From Paenibacillus silagei (GTDB lineage Bacteria; Bacillota; Bacilli; Paenibacillales; Paenibacillaceae), in the NCBI RefSeq assembly GCF_017874735.1, contig NZ_JAGGLV010000003.1:248001-312000 (forward strand): 64,000 nucleotides of DNA, in the 5' to 3' direction. Below the pieces are notes generated by a model that saw only the letters and a program-made list of their open reading frames with translations, was not told the origin of the DNA and made no database searches. The position numbers were made by a program, and so were the translations under genes. Shown here piece by piece: positions 9,009 to 17,317 of the stretch; positions within the stretch are counted from its first letter, which is position 1, and each line of letters begins with the position of its first letter.

Positions 9009-9195
9009 TTAATTGTACTTCGTACAACTAGAACGCCTGATTTCAAACCAATTATTCGTTTAGATGTATTTCGTACATTTAAATTATCACTGTACCTTGA
9101 TTCTCACACCTTCGGGCTGATTTAGTTGCACAGACTACAGGTATACGCTGCTCTTATGCCTTTTGGCTGGTTTTAATTGTACATTCTACAGCTAT
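9009..9195 (-). repeat. palindrome array A (four TGTA-N5-TRCA palindromes, inverted orientation)
   Basis: Palindromes centred at 9020, 9071, 9133 and 9184, i.e. spaced 51, 62 and 51 bp. The consensus is TTAGTTGTA-N5-TACAACTAA. The sequence between the second and third palindromes matches, on the opposite strand, the same interval of the arrays at 52409 and 62349, so this copy is inverted. It lies in the 615-bp gene-free gap between GH78 and the sensor remnant. Confidence 0.8.
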
Positions 9196-9251
9196 CGTTG
9201 AATTGGGTCTTATTTCAGCTTGATTTACACCGGAAGGGGATGGGAAGCCCT

Positions 9252-10247
9252 ATGTTCAGATCGTTCGGCCGCAACATCCGCCTGGTCCTGGTGTTGTTCA
9301 TTACGGTCTATATCTCTGCTTCAAGCTTCATTCTGTACCGCAATATGGAGCACAGGAGCATGGATATGCTCAGGCAGCTGTCTGTCCAGTACACCGGCCA
9401 GCAGCATAAGAATACACTGCTGTTCATGAACTGGCTGGAAGAGACCTCCAAGCTGATCTCCAATAATCAGGTGGTGCAGCAAGCGCTGAAGAAACCAGCG
9501 TATGACGGGGCCATTTCCCCGATACTGGAAGGGATACGTTCTTCCAGCAGTGATATACTCGGCATTTACATTTGGGGTGAAGCAGGCGTGGCTTATTCTT
9601 CCAGCAATGTGTCGGGACTGCTCCCGTTCACCGAGATTAAGAAGGACCCGGGAATGCAGCAATTCCTGGGAGATCGTGAGCAGACCTTACGCTGGACAGT
9701 CCTGAACCGCGAACAACTGATGAATGCGCCTACAGATCTGCGTGACCGTCTGCTGCTTGAAGTGAAAATTCAGGAAGCGGGAGGACGGATCCTCGGTCTG
9801 CTCTCCCTTGAAGTGGAGATTGGCAAGCTGTACAGCTTCTACCTGTCAGACAAGAATTCGATCTACGGGGAGAATGAGGTCTACCTGCTGAAGGAAGACG
9901 GGAAGCTGCTGATGGCAGCGGACATGCCTCCGGTGCGCCTTAAGGAAATCGGAGCAGCGCTGGCCACACCGGGAAAGAACAGCCTGAACGAAACGGACTT
10001 CATGGTGCGCGAAACAGCCGGTGGCCTAATTCTGCTCTACCCGCTGCCCGATTCGGCTGATCAGATTGTCACCTATATCTCTGCGGACGGCATGAAGGCA
10101 GAGCTCCAGGCGTTCAAATATATAATGCTGGCATTGAACATCGCAGTATTCATATTGTTCTGGCTGCTGATCTCTATGCTGAGCAGCAGTATTGTGAATC
10201 CGTTGAACCAGCTGTACCTGAAGATCAATTCAACGATGAAGGAGTAG
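9252..10247 (+). pseudogene. sensor module of a YesM-type histidine kinase lacking the kinase domain
   Basis: 331 residues from ATG 9252, 11 bases after GGAAGGGGA (ATG 9240 is the alternative). It has one membrane segment near residues 9-29, an extracellular Cache-like region of about 270 residues, a second membrane segment (LNIAVFILFWLLISML) and the first turn of a HAMP linker (IVNPLNQLYLKINS), then a stop. The family normally continues with a HisKA-type phosphoacceptor (NPHFLYN) and an ATPase domain; both are absent. It resembles the kinase at 11845 in plan. It is most likely a deletion remnant. Whether the sensor is still made and interferes with another sensor is open. Confidence 0.75.
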
Positions 10248-10519
10248 GCGACACAAAAGAAATCCAGCTTCGATCCAAGCACATGCATTACGGCGAACCG
10301 TATCGCAAGTAGGGGTGAGTTTTTTGCTGACTTTTTCGTGCAGAAATTGCAAGGTATTCATTTTTTATTTCCGATAAAATAACCTTGAAGGGAGGGAATA
10401 CGATGGATTGGTTGGACTAGGATGAATAAGCTTATTGCGTTTTTTCATCTTCCTCCATGTTTTCACGCGGTAAATGAAATGTAATTATTGTCTGCCAATT
10501 GAGGAAGGAGGATAAATTC

Positions 10520-11455
10520 ATGTTTACCTATATAGGAAATGGTGCGTATTGTTATTCCAATTCCACTTCCATGCTTCTTGACACTGTCGGTGAAAGAATA
10601 CCCGCGGAATCTATTGAAGTCTTGTCTGGCGTTGGACTTGGAGCGCTCTGGTTCAAAGAGGACAACATGGTATTCTTTTCGAACGGAGTTCCACATATCG
10701 GAGTAAGCAAGGCACTGGATATACTGGGATTCACCATTACCGAACATTCAAGCATAGATAGTTCAAATATTGAAGGAATACTTACAACTGCAATCAAACA
10801 ACATCCAGTATTGCTAGGACCGTTGGATATGGGTTATTTAAGATATATGCCTAATCATAGTTATCTACATGGCTGCGATCATTATGTGCTGGCTTTTGGG
10901 ATAGAGAATGGAGTGGTTAGACTCCATGACCCTGCAGGATATCCTTATGCAATGCTTCCAATGGAAGACTTGATAAAAGCAAGTAAAACAAGTCATCTTC
11001 AATACCGATTGTATCCACATGATATGACCTATCATTACTGGTGTGCCCCCAAACGAGTTAAGCACCCGAGTCATCAGGAAATATGCGTTGAGGCTATCCG
11101 GTATTTCAGACAAGTTTATAACGATATAGAAAAACAATACTCGGAACGTAACTGGTTAATAGGAAGTGATGCCATAGCAGAGTTAAAGAGATATATTCTG
11201 GGTGGCGATATTAACCCTAGTTTGCTGGGTCATTTGACACATTTTGCGTTTCAGGTAGGGGCAAGACGTGCATTGAACTTTAGCGAATTCTTCCGAGGTG
11301 AGTATGGTGGTTTAGCCGAAATTAAGCTGTTGCAGTCAGAAGTGTATGGCAGGTGCCACTCGCTGGCGGTAAACAGTGATTGGCTTATGATAGGTGAAGC
11401 TTTAAGTCATTTAGCAGAGCTAGAAATTAAGTTTCAAGAAGCTATATTCACCTAA
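10520..11455 (+). CDS. BtrH_N-domain protein, cysteine-peptidase-like acyltransferase
   Basis: 311 residues from ATG 10520, behind an excellent GGAAGGAGG ribosome site. The N-terminal half matches the butirosin-biosynthesis BtrH N-terminal type: GNGAYCYSNSTSML with Cys11, then His121 in HGCDHYVLAFG and Asp137 in RLHDPAG, a Cys-His-Asp arrangement as in papain/C39-like folds. BtrH moves an acyl group from a carrier protein to an aminoglycoside; related domains occur in many small-molecule and peptide pathways. Here no carrier protein, ligase or transporter is adjacent, so the substrate is unknown. The gene is visibly AT-richer than its neighbours and stands alone between remnants, which suggests acquisition by transfer. 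Confidence 0.65.
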   Translation: MFTYIGNGAYCYSNSTSMLLDTVGERIPAESIEVLSGVGLGALWFKEDNMVFFSNGVPHIGVSKALDILGFTITEHSSIDSSNIEGILTTAIKQHPVLLGPLDMGYLRYMPNHSYLHGCDHYVLAFGIENGVVRLHDPAGYPYAMLPMEDLIKASKTSHLQYRLYPHDMTYHYWCAPKRVKHPSHQEICVEAIRYFRQVYNDIEKQYSERNWLIGSDAIAELKRYILGGDINPSLLGHLTHFAFQVGARRALNFSEFFRGEYGGLAEIKLLQSEVYGRCHSLAVNSDWLMIGEALSHLAELEIKFQEAIFT

Positions 11456-11520
11456 AACCAGAGGCATTTAAATTTTGAGAATCATGACGATCTACAAAGA
11501 TAGTTGGAAAATATCTTTTA

Positions 11521-11554
11521 AAAAAGAGCCATCCTTTGCGGGATGGCTCTTAAA
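11521..11554 (-). terminator. rho-independent terminator for leftward transcription
   Basis: Stem AAGAGCCATCC / GGATGGCTCTT with a 5-base loop, followed on the minus strand by six Ts. It would end transcripts from the two-component operon at 11845-14848 and may also act on the 10520 gene in the other direction. Confidence 0.8.
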
Positions 11555-11608
11555 ACTCGCCCCTTCAGCTATCGTGGTGAACCTTAATGCTGGGGCAAGG
11601 TTTTCCCC

Positions 11609-11848
11609 TTACCGAATAGGTACGGCTAAAACAACATGCAACAATTGATTCACTTTAAGGTGTTTCGTGATGCAGCCGCTATCCTCTAATAAATCAATGA
11701 GCTTGGGGAATAGGATATAATTCTCCTGAATAGCGAGCAGCATTTGGTCACTCGTCAGATGATGCAGGGCAAAACTCGAAACAATAAAATCAAATTTCCC
11801 GTCAAGGTACGGCAATGCCAGGAAATTGCCGCACTGCCCTGATATCAT
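11609..11848 (-). pseudogene. remnant of a class I SAM-dependent methyltransferase
   Basis: A 79-residue frame that keeps only two pieces of a methyltransferase. The first (GNFLALPYLDGKFDFIVSSF then ALHHL) is the motif II-III region of YrrT/UbiE-like enzymes; the second (KHLKVNQLLHVVLAVPIR) is their C-terminal strand. The N-terminal SAM-binding GxGxG region and about 80 internal residues are gone. Its ATG overlaps the stop codon of the histidine kinase (ATGA), so it may be translated, but it cannot be a working enzyme. It marks a deletion junction beside the kinase. Confidence 0.65.
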
Positions 11849-13584
11849 TTAGACAACTCCTTCTTCAAGCGGATGGTCACGGTGGTGCCTTGCCCGGGAG
11901 TGCTGGAGATACTAAGCCCGTATTGGGGACCATATTCCAGCTTAATCCGTTCGTCCACATTACGCAGACCGTATCCGCTCTGAAACAGCACATCCTCTTT
12001 GGCCTGGCTGAGTGTGGCCCCATTTGCGAATCCGACGCCGTCATCGGTCACCGTGAACCGGATCTCTTCCCCCAGAAGCTCGCCCTTAATCCAGATCCGG
12101 CCTGCGCCGCGCTTCTCGCTGATGCCATGTTTGATCGCATTCTCGGCAATAGGCTGGAGAATCAGCTTCAATATGCGGACGCCTTGCAGGGATTCATCTA
12201 TCTCATATTCAACTCCGAACTTATCCGGGAACCGCATTTGTTCGACCGTCACGAAGCTCTGCACCAGACGGATTTCCTCTTCGACCGTGACGAACTTGTC
12301 CCCTTTGTGCAGGCTGATCCGAAAAAAGGTAGCCAGGGAGGAAATCAGCCGCTCAATGTCCGGCTGCTTCTTCAGCCGGGCAATCCAGGCAATCGCATCC
12401 AAGGTATTGTATAGGAAATGGGGATTAATCTGCGACTGAAGCGCAGTTAATTCGGCCTTGCGCTGCTTTTCCTTCTCCTCATCCTTCTCCAGCATCAATT
12501 GGCTGATCCGCTCCACCATTTGGTAATAGCTGTTCTCCAGTTGACTGATCTCATCGACTTGTCCCCGCGGGTCATAGACAGCAGCCAGATCTTTTTTGCC
12601 AAAGAGCCCCAGCTTCTTCTTCAAATTCAGCAGCGGGCGGGTAATCTGCGCTGCCAGATAAAAGGACAGCAAGAGGAGCACAATGAAGGTTACGCTGGCG
12701 AACAGGAGCGCATTGCGGTTACCCTTGACGATGCCCGCGAACAGCTTGTGGCTGGAGATCACACTGGTGAATTCCCAGCTGACCCCAAGGCTCGCCAGCC
12801 GGGGATTCAGTGGATAAGTCGCAATGATATAAGTGTTGCCATTCTCCGACCAGGTGCGGTAGCCTTCTTCCTTACCCGGACGAAGCGGGGCGCTCTCCTC
12901 CAGATAATTGCCCAGCAGCCGTTTGTCCGGATGGGATACAATCCGGTTGCCGGACGTCAGGAAGGAGTAGCCGATGCCTGTGAAGCTGGAGGAATACAGC
13001 GCCGCCAAGGCCGATTCTCTGACATAAATAATCACGACACCGATATTCTGCCCCGTATTGAAGTTGCGAAACTGCTGTCCGAAGGGAATGTAGGCATTGC
13101 CTTCGCCATCGCGTTTGATCTCACCGACCACAGGCATACTGCTCTCCTGGATACGCTTGATGAACAGGGCCTCGGGTACCTCCAGCATCTGCTGCTTGGT
13201 CTGGTAAGAATAGAGCACATTGTCATTGGTATGGATGATAACATTGCCTGCCAGGTCATTATCGGCCAGCATATCGTCAATAATGGTTCCAATCCGCAAT
13301 TCCTTGTCTGCCGCCGGGAGGTGGTCATTATTGATGATCTGATAGATATCACTGTTCACCAGAAACCGCAGGAACAGCATCTGGATGTCATCGGCCATCA
13401 GCTCCACGCTCAGTCCAATCTGGCGCTGCGTCTGAACGACATGGCGGTACAAGTCTTTTTGCAGATAGGTATAGGAGTAGAAATTGAAAATAACCAGCAT
13501 CAGCAACAGATGCAGAGACAAGCCCGCTAACAGAACAATCACAATCCGGCCCTTGATCTTGAACCGCCGCAGCCGGGAGTTCAT
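11845..13584 (-). CDS. YesM-type sensor histidine kinase
   Basis: About 579 residues. ATG 13584 has a GGAG ribosome site six bases upstream; GTG 13629 and ATG 13611 are upstream in-frame alternatives without one. Order: membrane segment (IVIVLLAGLSLHLLLMLVIF), extracellular dCache-like sensor of about 250 residues, second membrane segment (ALLFASVTFIVLLLLSFYLA), HAMP linker, a coiled segment rich in E and K, the His_kinase domain with QINPHFLYNTLD (phospho-acceptor His389), and an ATPase domain with ENAIKHG, DDGVGF and GYGLRNVDERI. Such kinases sense sugars or sugar-binding proteins outside the cell and phosphorylate a paired AraC-type regulator. It is coupled to the regulator gene just upstream. 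Confidence 0.92.
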   Translation of the reverse strand: MNSRLRRFKIKGRIVIVLLAGLSLHLLLMLVIFNFYSYTYLQKDLYRHVVQTQRQIGLSVELMADDIQMLFLRFLVNSDIYQIINNDHLPAADKELRIGTIIDDMLADNDLAGNVIIHTNDNVLYSYQTKQQMLEVPEALFIKRIQESSMPVVGEIKRDGEGNAYIPFGQQFRNFNTGQNIGVVIIYVRESALAALYSSSFTGIGYSFLTSGNRIVSHPDKRLLGNYLEESAPLRPGKEEGYRTWSENGNTYIIATYPLNPRLASLGVSWEFTSVISSHKLFAGIVKGNRNALLFASVTFIVLLLLSFYLAAQITRPLLNLKKKLGLFGKKDLAAVYDPRGQVDEISQLENSYYQMVERISQLMLEKDEEKEKQRKAELTALQSQINPHFLYNTLDAIAWIARLKKQPDIERLISSLATFFRISLHKGDKFVTVEEEIRLVQSFVTVEQMRFPDKFGVEYEIDESLQGVRILKLILQPIAENAIKHGISEKRGAGRIWIKGELLGEEIRFTVTDDGVGFANGATLSQAKEDVLFQSGYGLRNVDERIKLEYGPQYGLSISSTPGQGTTVTIRLKKELSK

Positions 13585-13603
13585 CCATTTCTCCAAATTC
13601 GGC

Positions 13604-14848
13604 TTAACCATAGGTTTTCGCGTATTCACTTGGCGGGATACCGGTCATTTTTTTGAAGATCTGGCTGAAATACTTGGAATCGCTAAAGCCGACCTGATTG
13701 CCCACCTCATAGACCCGGTACATCGGATTACGCAGCATTCGCTTGGCTTCCTCAATGCGGTATTCCGTCAGACACTCGTAGAAGGTCTTATTCAGATCCT
13801 TGCGGAACAGATGCATCAGATGGGTCGGACTCACGAATACCGCCGAAGCGACCCGCTCAACGCTAATATTCCCGGCATAATGCTCCCGGATAAAAGCGAG
13901 CGCTTCCCTGATTTCACGCCGGCAGCGCATCCCGGCCTCTTCCTCGGCATACAGCACGCGTTCAACACCAGTTAAGGCCCGCTGTGCGGCAAGTACAGCC
14001 TGCCGGTACGAGTCTGCGATTCTGTGCCAATCTCCTTCAGGCTTGCCAATACCTATACTGAGCGCCTGCCCGAAGTGCTGCTGGCTCCATTCGGACAGCT
14101 GTTTGCCCAAGCTGCGGGCAGCATCACCGGCAGTGTTGATATCTCTGGTTCTGAGTACCATAACCCACTCCAGATGGCTGTCCCGGAAGAGGCAGAGCTG
14201 CTCCAAAGAATGCGCTTCCACGAAGTCCGCTGCGGCATCCTCCAGTGCTCCCGTTGCCTCGGCCGTCCGATCCATGCCATTGTCGGGAGGGAAGGCGAGA
14301 GATAGAGGCATGACAGCCTCTCCAGGTGCCAGCTCAAGGTTCAACAGCTTCAGCTTACCGGCAACAAATGCCTCATCCTGCAATTGGCCGTGCAGCAGAT
14401 CCTGCCAGAATTGCTTGGAGATCGAAGCGATTTCCCCGTTCAGCTGGGAATACCGCTTGGAATGCAGCTTCTTCTCCAGAATTTCTGTGCCGACACAGCG
14501 TACCGTATCTGCGAGTTCTTCTATATTAATGGGCTTCAGCAAATAAGTGGAAGCTCCATAACGGAGAGCTGCCTGCGCATATTGAAATTCATCATAGCCG
14601 CTAAGGACGACAATGCCCACCAGCATGTCCTGTTCGCGGATTTGCTCTATAAGCTCCAGACCATTCATGAACGGCATGCGGATATCCGTAATAATCACAT
14701 CCGGGCGGTGCTGGAGGGCGAGCTCCAGGCCTTCTTCGCCATTGCTGGCTTCTCCAATGATCTCAACGCCGTATTCTGCCCAATCTATAGTTTGTGTGAT
14801 GCCCATACGTACCAGGTATTCGTCATCGACTACAAGCGCTTTCAACAT
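13604..14848 (-). CDS. YesN-type response regulator (receiver plus AraC-family DNA-binding domain)
   Basis: 414 residues. Receiver domain at residues 1-120 with acidic pair Asp8/Asp9 and phospho-acceptor Asp55 (VIITDIRMP), a middle domain of about 180 residues, and a C-terminal AraC/XylS double helix-turn-helix (ISVERVASAVFVSPTHLMHL ... GFSDSKYFSQIFKKMTGIPP). GGGGTGA precedes the ATG. It forms an operon with the kinase at 11845 and is divergent from the GH42 gene. It probably activates the box-bearing promoters at 4547, 14945 and 19591 when the substrate is present; this is inference from location and the shared box. A cre-like site overlaps its first codons. Confidence 0.92.
   Translation of the reverse strand: MLKALVVDDEYLVRMGITQTIDWAEYGVEIIGEASNGEEGLELALQHRPDVIITDIRMPFMNGLELIEQIREQDMLVGIVVLSGYDEFQYAQAALRYGASTYLLKPINIEELADTVRCVGTEILEKKLHSKRYSQLNGEIASISKQFWQDLLHGQLQDEAFVAGKLKLLNLELAPGEAVMPLSLAFPPDNGMDRTAEATGALEDAAADFVEAHSLEQLCLFRDSHLEWVMVLRTRDINTAGDAARSLGKQLSEWSQQHFGQALSIGIGKPEGDWHRIADSYRQAVLAAQRALTGVERVLYAEEEAGMRCRREIREALAFIREHYAGNISVERVASAVFVSPTHLMHLFRKDLNKTFYECLTEYRIEEAKRMLRNPMYRVYEVGNQVGFSDSKYFSQIFKKMTGIPPSEYAKTYG
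14831..14844. promoter_or_regulatory. cre-like site inside the start of the response-regulator gene
   Basis: TACAAGCGCTTTCA matches the cre pattern TG-N-AARCG-N-WWWCA at all fixed positions but one. It covers codons 2-6 of the regulator gene at 14848. CcpA bound here would block elongation, placing the two-component system itself under catabolite control. Confidence 0.55.
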
Positions 14849-14944
14849 TAGCTTTCACCCCGTAGTAGTTTTCTGTGTCTTACAGTCAGTATAAACATGA
14901 ATTGTCTTTTAGAGTAGCCGTAAATAATCAGGTGGTCAGGATCG

Positions 14945-14959
14945 CAAACCGTTTCATAG
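14945..14959 (+). promoter_or_regulatory. shared regulon box 2 (CAAACCGTTTCATAG)
   Basis: Second copy of the locus box, 131 bp before the GH42 start and in the divergent gap with the regulator gene. The likely -10 (TAGACT at 14994) begins 49 bp downstream, the same distance as in box 1, although a better hexamer (TAAAAT at 14979) also exists. A cre-like AGTAAGCGCTTTAA follows at 15016. Confidence 0.55.
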
Positions 14960-15015
14960 GATTCTATCCTAACTTTCGTAAAATACACTGTGATAGACTT
15001 TAAGCGTGAATAAGC

Positions 15016-15029
15016 AGTAAGCGCTTTAA
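15016..15029. promoter_or_regulatory. cre-like site before the GH42 gene
   Basis: AGTAAGCGCTTTAA, 12 of 14 positions like an ideal cre. It lies just downstream of the expected transcription start, in the same relative place as the sites at 4614 and 19654. Confidence 0.5.
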
Positions 15030-15075
15030 TAGATGAAAGACTATCGAAATTGAACGCTGTAGGAGGAGTTACGTC

Positions 15076-17250
15076 ATGCAAGATCCATTTATTCCATTCG
15101 GGTTTCAATATTACCGTTCCCCAACCCCCTTCAAGGACCAATGGGAACAAGACCTCGGCAACATTGCCGGGCAGGGGTTCAATTGTGTGAAGTATTGGGT
15201 GCAGTGGCGGTCCAGCGTCTCCAGGGAAGGGACATTCGTGTTCGATGATATTCAGGAGCTGATGGATATAGCTCACCGGAAGGGGCTGAAGGTCATTTTG
15301 AATGTGATTTTCGACGTAGCTCCGGCCTGGTTCTACAGAAAATATCCGGATTCCAAAATGGTCACGGCCGACGGTTCCATTCTGGAGCCAAGAGCGATTA
15401 ACTGCCGCCAGATTGGCGGAGCGCCCGGACCTTGCTATCATCATGCGCCAGCCGCTGCGGAGAAAGCACGCTTTCTGGAGGAGACCGTCAAGGCCTTCAA
15501 AGATCATCCGGCGCTTTGGGTCTGGGATTTGTGGAATGAGCCGGAGCTGACTACGGGGATTAAGCGTAAGCTGTCTTTTGACAACCAGGTCTGTTATTGC
15601 AAGCATTCGATTCCGGCATTTCATGACTGGCTGATCCATAAATATGGTTCTCTGGAAGCACTCAACGAATCGTGGCAGCGGACTTACGGGGACTGGGAGG
15701 AAGTGGAGGCACCGCGGGGTCAAGGCGTCTTCAACGATCTGATAGATTGGCGGCTGTTCATGTCGGACACCCTGACGGAGGAGCTGCGGAGCCGGGTACA
15801 AGTGGTGAAGTCGCTGGATGTGCAGCATCCGGTTATGGCTCATACGGTACCGGCGCCAATCTTCAATATGATTACGGCCGGTTCGGATGACTTCAAGCTG
15901 GCAGAGCCCTGTGATCTGACAGGCAACAGCCTGGGGTCTTCGGCGTGGTCGGCTGATCTGCTGATCTCGGCTGCCAAGGGCAAACCGATTATTAACTCGG
16001 AAATTCACGCGCTGCCGGGCAATACAGCGATGAAGCCGCGCCAGCCGGATCTTCTGGAGATGAAACGGCATATTCTGACCCCGCTTGCCCGCGGCATCAC
16101 CGGATATCTGTTCTGGCAATACAGGCCAGAGATATTGGGTCAGGAAGCTCCGGCCTGGGGCAGTGTCTATCTGGACGGCAGCGCTACGCCCTGGTACAAG
16201 GACATGGCACAGCTTAACAAGCTGGTACAGGACAACAAGCGGGAGCTGATGCTGGCCAAACGCCGCGGGGACGGGATTGCCATTCTGTTCAGCCCGGAGA
16301 ATCAGATTGCCAACTTCGCAGCGCATGATCATCTGGATACCTACAACGACTCTATACAAGGCGCCCATAAGCTGCTGCATGAGCTTAATTATAAAGTAGA
16401 GTTCCTGCATGAGTCTGATGTTACAGAGGAGTCACTGAAGCCATACCGCTGCCTGTGGATGCCTTATCCGCTCTACCTGAGCCGCAAATTGTGCGCCATC
16501 CTGCGTGTGTGGGTGGAGAACGGCGGAATTCTGATCTCGGAATGCTCCTTCGGTGCTCTTCAGGCAGAGAATGGCTGTCACAGCTATAACGTTCCGGGAT
16601 ACGGATTCGATCAAGTGTTCGGCGTCCGCGAGACCTGGATTCATTCCGCCGAGAATCTGGATCACAGCTATCATCAGGTTGCCTTCGAATCCCGGACGGA
16701 GATTCCGCTGCGGAATGTGATGGGGCATAGCGGGGAAGAAGAGCCTGCCGCAAGCGATCTGGCTCATGGCTCCTATTACAAATCGGATATCGGGCTGGAA
16801 GCACATGTGAAGGTGCTGGCCCAGTTTACCGAAGACCTCATGCCTGCCTTAACCTGCGCTGATTACGGCACAGGACGCGCTGTATGGTTAGGCACCTTGC
16901 TTGCGGCTGCCTATTGGAAGGATGAGCATCCCGGTACGCTTCAACTGGTACGGGATCTGCTGCAGCAGGAGCTGAAGCTGGAGACTTATGTGCAGGCAAG
17001 CGGTAAAGTCCGTGCGGATCTGTCCGAATGGGGCGAAGGAACGGACCGGGGCGCATTTCTATATGTGCACAATGAAGGGCAAGAAGAGACCACGACTGAA
17101 ATTAAGCTGCGTGCTGTGTATACCTCAGCCGAACCCTGGTTCACCTGCGGCCACGCGGAAATTCGGCCGACGGACAGGAAGGAGCCTGCAACAACCCGCC
17201 TGACTGTACAGATGCAAGCCGGGGATATTCAGGTATTCCGCTTAACTTAG
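15076..17250 (+). CDS. GH42-type beta-galactosidase
   Basis: 724 residues behind a perfect GTAGGAGGAG ribosome site. A TIM-barrel begins at once (FIPFGFQYYRSPTPF) with the GH42 pattern. The acid/base is Glu155 in DLWNEPEL and the nucleophile Glu309 in INSEIHALPGN. A class-I-amidotransferase-like trimerisation domain follows (about residues 395-600) and a small C-terminal beta domain closes the chain. There is no signal peptide: it would hydrolyse beta-galactosides inside the cell, for instance galacto-oligosaccharides from galactan or arabinogalactan. It heads the unit with GH92 67 bp downstream. Some GH42 relatives prefer alpha-L-arabinopyranosides. Confidence 0.85.
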   Translation: MQDPFIPFGFQYYRSPTPFKDQWEQDLGNIAGQGFNCVKYWVQWRSSVSREGTFVFDDIQELMDIAHRKGLKVILNVIFDVAPAWFYRKYPDSKMVTADGSILEPRAINCRQIGGAPGPCYHHAPAAAEKARFLEETVKAFKDHPALWVWDLWNEPELTTGIKRKLSFDNQVCYCKHSIPAFHDWLIHKYGSLEALNESWQRTYGDWEEVEAPRGQGVFNDLIDWRLFMSDTLTEELRSRVQVVKSLDVQHPVMAHTVPAPIFNMITAGSDDFKLAEPCDLTGNSLGSSAWSADLLISAAKGKPIINSEIHALPGNTAMKPRQPDLLEMKRHILTPLARGITGYLFWQYRPEILGQEAPAWGSVYLDGSATPWYKDMAQLNKLVQDNKRELMLAKRRGDGIAILFSPENQIANFAAHDHLDTYNDSIQGAHKLLHELNYKVEFLHESDVTEESLKPYRCLWMPYPLYLSRKLCAILRVWVENGGILISECSFGALQAENGCHSYNVPGYGFDQVFGVRETWIHSAENLDHSYHQVAFESRTEIPLRNVMGHSGEEEPAASDLAHGSYYKSDIGLEAHVKVLAQFTEDLMPALTCADYGTGRAVWLGTLLAAAYWKDEHPGTLQLVRDLLQQELKLETYVQASGKVRADLSEWGEGTDRGAFLYVHNEGQEETTTEIKLRAVYTSAEPWFTCGHAEIRPTDRKEPATTRLTVQMQAGDIQVFRLT

Positions 17251-17317
17251 GGCGGCAGAGGTACTGACAGATATTATAGAGCCGGCCGGTGCGATCCGGC
17301 TTAAGGAGTGTATTGGT

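Noticed and set aside
8699-9195. CRISPR array
   Set aside because: Repeats are contiguous or palindromic with conserved spacing but no unique spacers, and no cas genes are present.
12499-13530. 343-residue plus-strand frame opposite the YesM-type kinase
   Set aside because: Antisense shadow in a codon-biased gene, with no ribosome site.
14848-16410. 520-residue minus-strand frame opposite GH42
   Set aside because: Shadow of the GH42 gene, whose catalytic motifs and ribosome site are clear; the antisense product has no recognisable fold.
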